Positions 28,098-36,900 of a stretch of 40,023 bases of DNA are shown piece after piece. Both the position numbers and the translations under genes were made by a program. Each line of letters opens with the position of its first letter. Within the stretch, counting starts at the first letter, position 1. The notes beneath the pieces are model-generated. The model saw only the letters and a list, made by a program, of their open reading frames with translations, did no database searches and was not told where the DNA came from. The DNA lies in NCBI GenBank assembly GCA_902779705.1, contig CACZCR010000014.1:1-40023 (forward strand). Reading direction: 5' to 3'. This stretch comes from an uncultured Bacteroidales bacterium. Lineage in GTDB: Bacteria > Bacteroidota > Bacteroidia > Bacteroidales > Paludibacteraceae.

Positions 28098-30389
28098 TTA
28101 TTCGATTTTTCTGCCGCAAGCGTCATACAGGTGGTTGTCCACACGGATGTAGAGGCGTCCGTTCTCTATCCATTTGGTAGCCGAAGGACGTTGTAGGTCG
28201 TGGGATGCCGACTTGCGAACGATAGACAGGTCGTCTACCGATCCGGTGAATGTATAGGTGTAGTCCGCTCCGTCAACAAGCGGGGTATAGATGCCGGTTG
28301 ATCTATCATAGAGATAGAGGTTATGGGTTACGGGTGAGGGGTTATCGGTTACGGGTGAGGGGTTACCGGTTAGGGGGTTACCGGGGATTTCTACTGAGAT
28401 CGTGTAGTACTTGTCGAGTCCTCCGGTCATCAGCAGTTGGATGCCTTCCGGATCGGGCACCGCTGCCACACCCAGTGCATCGTCCTCGGTGCGTGCAGCT
28501 ATAGTCAACGGCGAACGGCCATAGGCTTTGCGTCCGTCCCATCCGTTGTCGAAGGCATTGGTGAAGTCCTCACCTACCAACACATAGAGCTCGTCCGCAT
28601 GACCGAAACCGGAGACGCGCAGTCGTAAGACTGAGGGGTTATGGGTTACGGGTGAGGGGTTATGGGTTACGGGTGAGGGGTTATGGGTTAGGGGTTGAGG
28701 GGCGCGTAGAGGCGTGGTGTTGACACTTGTCAAAGCCGGTTGATAGACCGCGTTGGCATAGTTGAGTCTAAGGCTGGTGGCCGCCGTGGTGTGAACAAAG
28801 AAACCCTGCATCGGCGGGATGACCTTGAGCGCATTAGGCATATACGCCGCCGCATGAATAGGTATGGCGTTGTACTGTCCCGGATCGGTTCCAAGACCGG
28901 TTGCCATATTGGGCTGTTGGTCGATGGCCTGCGCATAGGTGCCGGTGTTCATGATATAAACCGTCGCATCGGCTGCACCAAAGTCCGCCGGCGTGAGGCT
29001 GGCGATGTCGATGGGTGCCACCCATGAGTTGGCCAAGAGCGCAAAGCCCGGATAAGTGCCTTGGTCGTTATAGGGAACGGTGATCGTCTTGGTGATCGGA
29101 TTGTTGAGGTTACCGGAGAACGAATAGGTCTGCTTGGCTGTTTGGGTCATACAGTAGCCGTTGAATGGTTCAGCTTGTCGGGAGGCCATATCGATGGCTT
29201 GCCAGTTACCGCCCAGTTGCACATTAGGCGTATTGGTCCACTCGTATAGTGCGGCGTCGGCATAGAGCTCGGACAGCAACGGTTTGTTGGCCATCGGCGA
29301 ACCCATATACTGCCAAACGGGTTCGGCAGCCCCCTTCTGCTCGGAACGGGCATAGAACTGCACCGTAGCCGGTATAGAGGTGTTGGAGGTTGCGAGAACA
29401 AGGGCACCGTTGCCATTAGCATCGGCCTCGATCAGCAGGTCACCCATCTTGCATCCATAGAGACGTCCTGCAATGATCAGCGCCGCGGTAGGACGGATAG
29501 TAAGGGCGGTCTGACCGCTTAGGTCGATGAGCAGGTTGCGCACCTTGGCTTCCTTGATGTCCACCTGACAAGGCTTGCGGATGACGGCACTATCGGTCAG
29601 AACAGGGATGCGGTTGTAGTTAGGCCACCAGTTCAGAGGATCGGACCATATATGGGTGTTGTTGTTATCGTCAAAGACGAGGTATTCGTTTGGCGTGACG
29701 GTGATTTTTTTGGCACTGGTTCGCATCTCACAATTAGGACCGTCCTTGATCCGTACGCTGTACGATCCGGCATCGGCCACCTCGCAAGCGGGGATAGTCA
29801 ATACCGAATAGTTGAAGTTGTCGGGATCGTTATAGACAATATGGTTGGCATCCTCCTTGAGGGTATCACCATTGAAGAACCAGGTGAAATAGTGGAAGCC
29901 TCCGTAGCCGCTGTAGTAAGCCGTGAGTTTGATCTGGTCACCCTCATGATAGCCGGCCGGCGCGGTTTGTATAGTGAAGGTCATACCGTCCATGGTCATA
30001 CAATCGGAGCCGTACGAAGCTTGTACATCAAAATCTGCCGACGCGATCCCCTCCGGACAAGTGGGGGTGGTGAGCACGCAGTAGTAGTTATAGTGGGTGT
30101 TGCGTACCGATGCATCCGTAGCCGGATAACACTGTGACACGGTGTTGCTGCCCGGACCGGTATAGAGCACTGCATCCGAACGACTGCCACCAAACGGATA
30201 GCGATACCAGCTGATCTGGCAGTTGGTCGTGTCGCCAAACACCTCCAACTCAAAGTTCCATGGAGTGGCATCCAGGTTATAACTCAAACTCGGATACAAA
30301 GGCGTAGAAAAGAACGGACACTGCGCAAAACCAACCGTACCAAAAGCGGTCATGCAGATCAGGAGGGATGTAAGAAGGCTCTTTTTCAT
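28098..30389 (-). CDS. secreted Ig-like protein, paralog of the 1575-residue neighbour
   Basis: 763 residues from the ATG at 30389. An upstream in-frame ATG at 30416 overlaps the promoter -7 element and is rejected. The signal peptide MKKSLLTSLLICMTAFGTVG is followed by CPFFSTPLYPSLSYNLDATP, which aligns with CPSFPSVLYGSLTYNMGCVP of the neighbour. Next come two Ig-like domains (CQISWYRYPF, FHYFTWFFNGD) and the shared block VFDDNNNTHIWSDPLNWWPN. The C-terminal 450 residues match the neighbour almost throughout (GFFVHTTAATSLRLNYANAV, LRLRVSGFGHADELYVL). It ends in the tail TKWIENGRLYIRVDNHLYDA. It lacks the Ig-unit array, so the neighbour looks like an expanded copy. It is first in a two-gene transcript. 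Confidence 0.87.
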   Translation of the reverse strand: MKKSLLTSLLICMTAFGTVGFAQCPFFSTPLYPSLSYNLDATPWNFELEVFGDTTNCQISWYRYPFGGSRSDAVLYTGPGSNTVSQCYPATDASVRNTHYNYYCVLTTPTCPEGIASADFDVQASYGSDCMTMDGMTFTIQTAPAGYHEGDQIKLTAYYSGYGGFHYFTWFFNGDTLKEDANHIVYNDPDNFNYSVLTIPACEVADAGSYSVRIKDGPNCEMRTSAKKITVTPNEYLVFDDNNNTHIWSDPLNWWPNYNRIPVLTDSAVIRKPCQVDIKEAKVRNLLIDLSGQTALTIRPTAALIIAGRLYGCKMGDLLIEADANGNGALVLATSNTSIPATVQFYARSEQKGAAEPVWQYMGSPMANKPLLSELYADAALYEWTNTPNVQLGGNWQAIDMASRQAEPFNGYCMTQTAKQTYSFSGNLNNPITKTITVPYNDQGTYPGFALLANSWVAPIDIASLTPADFGAADATVYIMNTGTYAQAIDQQPNMATGLGTDPGQYNAIPIHAAAYMPNALKVIPPMQGFFVHTTAATSLRLNYANAVYQPALTSVNTTPLRAPQPLTHNPSPVTHNPSPVTHNPSVLRLRVSGFGHADELYVLVGEDFTNAFDNGWDGRKAYGRSPLTIAARTEDDALGVAAVPDPEGIQLLMTGGLDKYYTISVEIPGNPLTGNPSPVTDNPSPVTHNLYLYDRSTGIYTPLVDGADYTYTFTGSVDDLSIVRKSASHDLQRPSATKWIENGRLYIRVDNHLYDACGRKIE
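28319..28386 (-). repeat. 21-bp coding microrepeat, about 3 units
   Basis: Sense codons read NPLTGNPSPVTDNPSPVTHN. The neighbouring paralog has a single unit here (GNPVTDN), so copy number differs by two units between paralogs. Confidence 0.85.
28631..28702 (-). repeat. 21-bp coding microrepeat, 3 units
   Basis: Three near-identical tandem units (plus strand GGTTATGGGTTACGGGTGAG) encode LTHNPSPVTHNPSPVTHNPS just before VLRLRVSG. Confidence 0.9.
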
Positions 30390-30415
30390 AGGTACACAGA
30401 TTTTAATTCTCGCCA

Positions 30416-30447
30416 CAAAAGTACTACTTTTTTCTTAGACACCGAAA
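30416..30447 (-). promoter_or_regulatory. promoter of the 763/1575-residue adhesin pair
   Basis: Minus-strand TACTTTTG (30416-30423) with TTTC instead of TTTG 20 nt upstream (30444-30447). The leader to the ATG at 30389 is about 20 nt. The -33 is one base off consensus, so it may be weaker or helped by a regulator. Confidence 0.65.
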
Positions 30448-30584
30448 TATCGATATATGTTGTAAAACATGTTTTTCATGCGGTTGCATGCGTAACAAAC
30501 TGATATTGTGCGAGTATAATCTTTCGCAAAGTGTATGTTTTAACATTTTGAAACGTTTCGAAATATCAACGAAACAAAAAAATA

Positions 30585-30616
30585 TTTGCATATTAGAAAT
30601 AATATTCGTAACTTTG
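30585..30616 (+). promoter_or_regulatory. promoter of the OmpA/barrel operon
   Basis: TTTG at 30585-30588, a 20-nt spacer, TAACTTTG at 30609-30616, followed by CAGC. The -33 is extended as TTTGCATAT. It diverges from the adhesin promoter within 140 bases. Confidence 0.82.
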
Positions 30617-30647
30617 CAGCCGGAAATCAAAAAAATCGTCCAAATCC

Positions 30648-32438
30648 ATGAAAAAGATCGTTTGTCTGATACTGCTCTTGTCATTGTCGATCGGCAATGC
30701 GAGTGTCTTCGCTGCCAAGGCTAAGGCTAAGCCATTTACCAAACGGTATAAGAACGAAAAACTGATCGTTGTATTGAACGACCTATGCCACCGTAACGGT
30801 TACACCCTGAACATCCTGGACGAGATGGACAAGGACAAACGTATCACGGCGGAGTTTAAGAACGCCAAGCCGAATGCCGTATTGCGCAAAGTGCTGGACA
30901 AGGACTATCAGTCGTCGATCAAGAAAGGTGTGGTGACCATCTCGCGCCGCCCTGCTCCACCCCAGACCTACACTGCGAAAGCGACAGCGCCGTCGCAGAT
31001 AATAGACGAAGACTCCGTAACACGGACGATCTATATGGACACTGTCTATACCGTCAACTGTGCGATGAAGACGGTGGAGAAACTGCCGGAATCGCCCGTA
31101 GCCAAGAAACCGGAGCGCCAACAAAAAGAAGATACCACCGGTGTGAATAGACTGGGGCACAACATCCAGATACTATTAGGCGGCGGATACAGCAGTATGG
31201 GCTATAATCCGGGCAAGGACGGAAGCGTGAGAGGCGAGATTGGTGCCAACTTCCAGTTCCGTTATCTGTACTACTTCACCCCCAACTGGGGCGTAGGACT
31301 GGGTGTTGGTGTCTCTAACTACGGTAGTATCGGTACGCTCAACACCGTGACCGCTTTCACCCCCAATGTCCCGGACAGCGAGAACGAGGACTACGAGCAC
31401 CGCGTTCGCACCAACGATTGGCAGGAGCGTCAACGTGCGTATATGATCGATGTGCCGGTGATGGCACAGTGCACCTACCCCATCCCGCAAGCCATGATGA
31501 AGAACGGTCCGCTTAAGCTCTATGCCGACCTGGGTGTTAACATAGGTCTGCCGCTAGTAGCCAACCGTCGTCTGCTGGGCGGTAGTATCGACCATATGGG
31601 TTGGTACAAGCCTTGGAAACTGGAGTTGGACCACATAGACGGGCACGATTTCTACACCGAGCAGGCAGAGGCTTTCGGTACCGACAAACAGGCGCTCAAG
31701 CTGCGTATGCCGGCCGTAGGACTAATGGCTGATCTGGGTGTGGCGATTCCGCTGATGAGCAATCTGGATCTGCTGGTAGGTCTGTATGCTAACTATACAG
31801 TGAACAATGTATGCTCCGAGCGTCGAGACATAGGTTGGAAGCATGAGGATACTTATGTATCGGAGGACTACCACGCTCATAGTTTTATGAACCCGTACGC
31901 CGGTATCATCGGCACGCAGTATGCCGCTTCGGTGCATCCGTGGCAGGCAGGTCTGCGTGTAGGACTGAACTTCAACACCCGCACCAAGAAACAGGTCAAA
32001 GAGCCGGAGATGATCTACGAGCGCGTCAATGTATGCGACACCACGATAGATCTGCAGGAACGCGTAGAGACCACCGTCAAGGCAGTAGTGGTACAGAAGA
32101 TCAAACGCGTATTGGCTAAGTCGGTTATCTGGTTTGATTTCAACTCAGCAGAGCCTAAACTCAAACCGGCCGATATACTGGTTCAGGTGGCTGACATATT
32201 GAAGGAGAACCCGACGCAGAAGATCCTGATCACCGGTCACGCCAGCCGAGACGGTGACAAAGAGCGCAACCAGCGTCTGTCAGAGGCACGCGCCAAGTCG
32301 ATAGTGGATAGGTTGCTGGAGCTGGGCGTTAATGCCGATCAGATGGAGAGCCGAGGCGAAGGCGTAGACCGAGACTATATAGAAGGCAGCCACGACATCA
32401 GTCTGGACCGCCGCGTAGAGATAACACCCGTAGAGTAA
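30648..32438 (+). CDS. outer-membrane protein with STN-like, beta-barrel and OmpA peptidoglycan-binding domains
   Basis: 596 residues. Signal peptide MKKIVCLILLLSLSIGNASV to about residue 22. Residues 30-100 look like an STN (secretin/TonB short N-terminal) domain: KLIVVLNDLCHRNGYTLNIL, then ITAEFKNAKPNAVLRKVL and VVTISRR. A linker leads to an outer-membrane beta-barrel from about 145 to 450 (NIQILLGGGYSSMGYNPG, NWGVGLGVGVSNYGS). The C-terminal 110 residues are OmpA-like: VIWFDFNSAEPKLKP, ILITGHASRDGDKERNQRLS, EARAKSIVDRLLELGV, which binds peptidoglycan. First gene of a plus-strand trio. An STN domain on an OmpA-type barrel is unusual. Confidence 0.88.
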   Translation: MKKIVCLILLLSLSIGNASVFAAKAKAKPFTKRYKNEKLIVVLNDLCHRNGYTLNILDEMDKDKRITAEFKNAKPNAVLRKVLDKDYQSSIKKGVVTISRRPAPPQTYTAKATAPSQIIDEDSVTRTIYMDTVYTVNCAMKTVEKLPESPVAKKPERQQKEDTTGVNRLGHNIQILLGGGYSSMGYNPGKDGSVRGEIGANFQFRYLYYFTPNWGVGLGVGVSNYGSIGTLNTVTAFTPNVPDSENEDYEHRVRTNDWQERQRAYMIDVPVMAQCTYPIPQAMMKNGPLKLYADLGVNIGLPLVANRRLLGGSIDHMGWYKPWKLELDHIDGHDFYTEQAEAFGTDKQALKLRMPAVGLMADLGVAIPLMSNLDLLVGLYANYTVNNVCSERRDIGWKHEDTYVSEDYHAHSFMNPYAGIIGTQYAASVHPWQAGLRVGLNFNTRTKKQVKEPEMIYERVNVCDTTIDLQERVETTVKAVVVQKIKRVLAKSVIWFDFNSAEPKLKPADILVQVADILKENPTQKILITGHASRDGDKERNQRLSEARAKSIVDRLLELGVNADQMESRGEGVDRDYIEGSHDISLDRRVEITPVE

Positions 32439-32459
32439 ATCATCTAAAACACTATGCAT

Positions 32460-32978
32460 ATGAACAAGCATCTATTCACCGCATTGTTGGTAACCGCCCT
32501 TTGGGCGATGTCGGCAGGAGTAAAAGCCGAAGTGGCACCCCCTCCCCCAAAACCCGAGTGCAAGGATATAGTGTATCGCAAATGGAACGACCTGTTGTTT
32601 GTGGACAACGGCAACGAGGAGTTTGTGTCCTATCAATGGTATAAGAACCACACCGCCATCGACGGTGCCACACGCCAGTATCTATACACCCAAGGCGTGG
32701 TACTGCAAGGCGACGGCAATATCTATCATGTGGTAGCTTCGCGCAAGGACGGCAGCCAGGTCATCTCGTGTGAAGGACGGTTTGAGGACTTCTCGCCGAG
32801 TGCTCCGCTCAATCCCGGTAAGAGCAATATACGTCGTGCGGCGCTATACACCTTCAGCGGTGACAAGATAGCCGAATGGACCGAGCGCCCCGAGCATCCG
32901 AATGTATCGTCAGGATGCTATATATGGATACTGACAGATGAGAATGGTAACACTTGGTCAGAACGTGCATTATACTGA
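32460..32978 (+). CDS. small exported Ig-like protein with sorting-like C-terminus
   Basis: 172 residues from the ATG at 32460; an ATG two codons earlier (32454) is an alternative. MNKHLFTALLVTALWAMSAG is a signal peptide, followed by a Pro-rich stretch (EVAPPPPKPEC). An Ig-like core includes FVSYQWYKNHTAIDGATRQY, similar to the YQWY patterns of the large adhesins across the divergent promoter. The end, ALYTFSGDKIAEW and then VSSGCYIWILTDENGNTW, has the layout of a Por-type secretion tail. It lies 21 nt after the OmpA gene and its stop overlaps the next start (TGATG). Function unknown. Confidence 0.8.
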   Translation: MNKHLFTALLVTALWAMSAGVKAEVAPPPPKPECKDIVYRKWNDLLFVDNGNEEFVSYQWYKNHTAIDGATRQYLYTQGVVLQGDGNIYHVVASRKDGSQVISCEGRFEDFSPSAPLNPGKSNIRRAALYTFSGDKIAEWTERPEHPNVSSGCYIWILTDENGNTWSERALY

Positions 32979-33904
32979 TGAAAAAGCTTAGACTACTCAT
33001 AGCAGGCGTATTGTTGCTGTCAGCCACCTCAATGTTCGCTTTGGCATCCTATGTCGAGCTGTCGCTGGGTGGCGGATGGAGTTCGCTGGGGTACGGACTG
33101 ACCAACCAGTCTCAACCGGGATTGTCGGTGGGTCAGAAAGGTTCGTACGGACTGGATGCACATATAGGTTACGGCCTGTTGTTCAACCGCTACGTGGGCG
33201 TCGGCATAGGTGTTGACTTTGCGCGCTACGGTGCCACCGCCGCTATGAGCGGACAAGCCGTATGGCAGGGTGTGATCGATACCGATGGCGAGTTGTACGA
33301 CCATCGTGTGCAAGTGAACCGCTGGACCGACTACCAGTCGCTGTATATGGTAGAGGTACCGTTGTCTCTGTATTTACATCTGCCTATCTCCGAGCGTGCG
33401 GCATTGTTCGGTCAACTGGGCGTCAAAGCGTGTCTACCCGTGATGAGTGGCGGCAAATATAGCGGCCAGATCAGCCACACCGGTTTCTACGAGCCCTGGA
33501 TGATGACCATAGACAACGTGCCGGGACATGGTTTCTACACCAGCACCATGGAGGCTGACTACACAATGAAAACCAAGATGACGATGGCTGCGTTTGCCAA
33601 GATCGGTATAGAAGGACCGGTGGACGAGGAACGCCGTGTATGGCTGTTTGGCGCTATCTACGGCACCTACCATTTTATGCCGGCATTCGATACCGCTAAT
33701 GCAGGTACTGCTATCGGCTGGAAGAACGATACCCAAGACCAGTCGTTGCTGCAAGCACACTATTTCATGAACGACTACACACCGCTCTTCAACACCGACA
33801 TGGCTGTAGGCAAACCCAAGCCGCTGGCTATCGGAGCGGAGATTGGTATACGTTTTCGCATCCCCCACCCCAAACGCCACGACTGCCGTTGCTACAGATG
33901 GTAA
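32978..33904 (+). CDS. outer-membrane beta-barrel protein
   Basis: 308 residues from the ATG at 32978, which overlaps the previous stop as TGATG. The longer frame from 32954 begins before the signal peptide MKKLRLLIAGVLLLSATSMF. The mature part alternates hydrophobic and polar residues typical of barrel strands: SYVELSLGGGWSSLGYGLTN, FNRYVGVGIGVDFARYG. It matches the barrel of the OmpA-type protein two genes upstream (GGGYSSMGYNPG, WGVGLGVGVSNYG; HYFMNDYTPLF against HSFMNPYAGII), so the two are paralogous, but this one has no OmpA domain. It ends in a Cys/Arg/His-rich stretch (HPKRHDCRCYRW) instead of the usual aromatic terminal residue of a last strand. Confidence 0.85.
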   Translation: MKKLRLLIAGVLLLSATSMFALASYVELSLGGGWSSLGYGLTNQSQPGLSVGQKGSYGLDAHIGYGLLFNRYVGVGIGVDFARYGATAAMSGQAVWQGVIDTDGELYDHRVQVNRWTDYQSLYMVEVPLSLYLHLPISERAALFGQLGVKACLPVMSGGKYSGQISHTGFYEPWMMTIDNVPGHGFYTSTMEADYTMKTKMTMAAFAKIGIEGPVDEERRVWLFGAIYGTYHFMPAFDTANAGTAIGWKNDTQDQSLLQAHYFMNDYTPLFNTDMAVGKPKPLAIGAEIGIRFRIPHPKRHDCRCYRW

Positions 33905-33925
33905 GAGGGTGTGCTTTTTGCTTGA

Positions 33926-36900
33926 TTAGAACGGATAACCTATGCCGAAGTTGAGGCGGATAGCATCCAAGGCAGAAGGTATATTAAAGTAGTTGGTAAT
34001 CGGCTGGTTTGGATCGGGGTTACCCTCTTTGTCATACCGGAAGGTCTGGTACGGTGCATGGATGCCGACACCGACATCAAGGCGAACGACCAGTCCGTCT
34101 ATATCGAGCCTCAGACCGGCACCCGTGCCCAACGCTATCTGGCGGGCAAAATCGGGATTGTCGATCACTCCGTCATACAACTCGCTACGTAACTGCAGAC
34201 GCTCCACGTAGTCTGTTATGCCAGCTTGTTTGAACAGTTCCCCCGCACTATACCAATTCCACACATTGCCGGCATCCACAAAAGCGGCTCCGAAGAGTTT
34301 CCACACGATCGGGAAGCGCAGCTCGAAATTGGCTTCCAGTTTGAGATCACCGGCATGGAAGAAGTTCTGGTTGTATTTATCCGAATAGAAATTACCCGGT
34401 CCGTAGGCATAGGGCGAAGCGGCACGCATGCTGTTTGGTCCACCGGCATAGAAAGCCTCAGAAAGTGGCGATTCCACCGAGTTGCCAAGCGGTATATTAG
34501 CCCCGGCAAACAGGCGCGTGGCGATCGATACCCGGTCGGTGATATTGAACCGGTTACGCAGTTCGGCAGAGAGTTTGACAAACTGGTTGAACGTGATCTT
34601 GCCCAGCGGTTTGTCCGTCTCGTCCCACTTATGCCCAAAGGCACAGTAGATAGCGTTAATCAGGTTGCCGGACTCTTTGACACCTATGTTGAGGTAGCTG
34701 TTCACCGCCCGTTTGGCACGATAGTCATCGTAGATGAAGTTATAGCCTATCGAAGGTACAAACTCGTCTCCGGCAATCACTTTGATCAGCTGTGGGAACT
34801 CAGCCGCCTTGTCCAACAGGCTGTCCGACTCAGCTTTCATCCTCACCAGAGAGAGCGAGAACGGCGTGAAAGCATGCGTTATATAAGGCGAGTGGGCCGA
34901 ATGGATAAAATAGGTCAACGAAGCCGACACTTTGTGCACGCCATATCCGCCGGCTATGTTCTCATACTGATAGCCCATCATATAGCGTGTATCGCCTTTG
35001 GGGTTGTTATCCCCCACCCAATGAAGGTACGGGAACACCAGCGAGGCATTGAGCCCCAGCTTGTAGGTGTCGGTTTTCTTCGGATCACCCGGATGGCGGT
35101 CTCTCAGCGCCCAGTAGTAGGCGCCGTTACCCTTAAGCGTGAACGTCTCACCGTGGCCGAGCAGGTTCTTGATAGTCGATTTGAGTGTCAGGTCCGGACC
35201 AAGACTGTTGTTGGAACGGTAAGCCACACCGGCATCCGCTGTCAGACCATACACCCGCCACAGGCTATCACCGCGGTAGGTCTCATGGCGACGCCACTCG
35301 TTGGTTGCGCGCACGCCTAAACCATATTTATAGAGCTCGCCCTCGAGGATGTTGTTATAGTCTCGTTGCGCAAACAGACGCAGCAGGACATTGCCCTCTT
35401 TGGTCAACTTATAATCAGCACTCAGGTTGGCAAACAGACCGCTGCTGGTGTTCACTTCCGGGTTGTCGGTCAGAGTAGAACCAATGGTTATACGGAGCCG
35501 ATCCTTAAAGAAGGACTTGCTGATGGATATATTCATATCATTGGTCTTGCCGGCAGCATGTGTGGTCTGCGCACTACTGATATCGATATCCACTACCTTG
35601 CCCAGCTTGGAGTTGGACATAGCGGCATTGATACGACTGTTGATGATCGACGAGAGGGCGTATCCTCCGCGCTGTGCGGCTACGTTGCTCTCCCCTACGT
35701 ACATACCGGTGGCCAACAAAGTAGCCGCCAAGCCTTCGCGTGTATCTTCATCCAGCGAAGCCAACTCGTGGGTGATCACGTCGTCATCGGGTGCTTCGAG
35801 GAAGAACCCGATGCTCTTGATACCTATCGAATCCAGCACACCATTGACCCGCACACCGGTGCGGAAATCCACACGGCGAGTCTCCTCGTCCTGGGATTCG
35901 ACATCCGCTTTGACCTGCTGCGATGCCGACACATTAAGCCGCGTGTTACCAAGAGGTCCGTCGAAGGTGACATGGCTGCCCGAATCAACATGGAAAGGCA
36001 TGATTGGATACAGCTTGGGCGAATACTTCACCGTTCCGTCATCCACATGAACACGTCCGCCCAGATCCATTTTGCCGTCTGCTACGCCATAACGTACGTT
36101 GACCGTACCGTAGGGTTTGACTTGCGCCAGGTTCTTCTTGTCTATCGGATAGGTGATATCTGTCGAGGGAAGCAGCGTCACATCTACGTCGGCTACGATC
36201 TTGTCCAGCGGGCCGGCTACGCGTCCTTTGATATCAGTAGCCAACTCACCATAGACCGGTATAGGACCATCCTTGGGCAACTTGGTAGGCGCAAAACTGT
36301 CGGCCTGCAATGCCACATCCACCTTCATGGTATTTAGGTCCAATCCACCGGTTAGGGCTATATAGGTGCTATCCACACCATAGATGGGCAGACCGTTGAG
36401 ATCCACCTTGTTATGCTGCATGATGATCGGTGTCTCGCCCAAGCTGAGTCCTACTTTGTAAGGGGTATATTCGGCACTCACGCCCAGTGGCTTCACCTCA
36501 GCAGATATATCCGTTGTACCGGGTAGTCCGTCCACGCGCGCTTGGGCCAAGATGGCGCCTTGGAGTGCTACGTCCTTGAGGTGTATGATACTATCAACCA
36601 ACTCCATAGGTATCTCGTCCAATCGTACATCCGCGGCTATCGAATGGGCATATTGTGTGGAGGGGCTGATAGTCAGATCCGCTGTTCGACGACCCAGGTG
36701 CATGTCTCCGTAGCTCAGGCTGTCCAGAACCAGTTGGCCTGTACCGTTCAGGTCGCGGCCGGTACGCTCCAGAGTGAGTTGGAGATCGGCATCGGTACGC
36801 AGGTCATGCAGTGTCATCACGCCGTCTGTCAACTTGGTCTGTGCCGACAAAGAGGCATCGGTTCGCCCTTCGGTCATGGCCACCTTAAGCGACGCTTTGG

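Noticed and set aside
28318..28702. Possible CRISPR array or telomere-like repeat
   Set aside because: Units are adjacent with no spacers, are 21 bp long and are in frame within a coding gene; there are no cas genes.
30390..30416. Upstream in-frame start of the 763-residue protein
   Set aside because: The ATG at 30416 falls on the -7 promoter element; the signal peptide begins at 30389.
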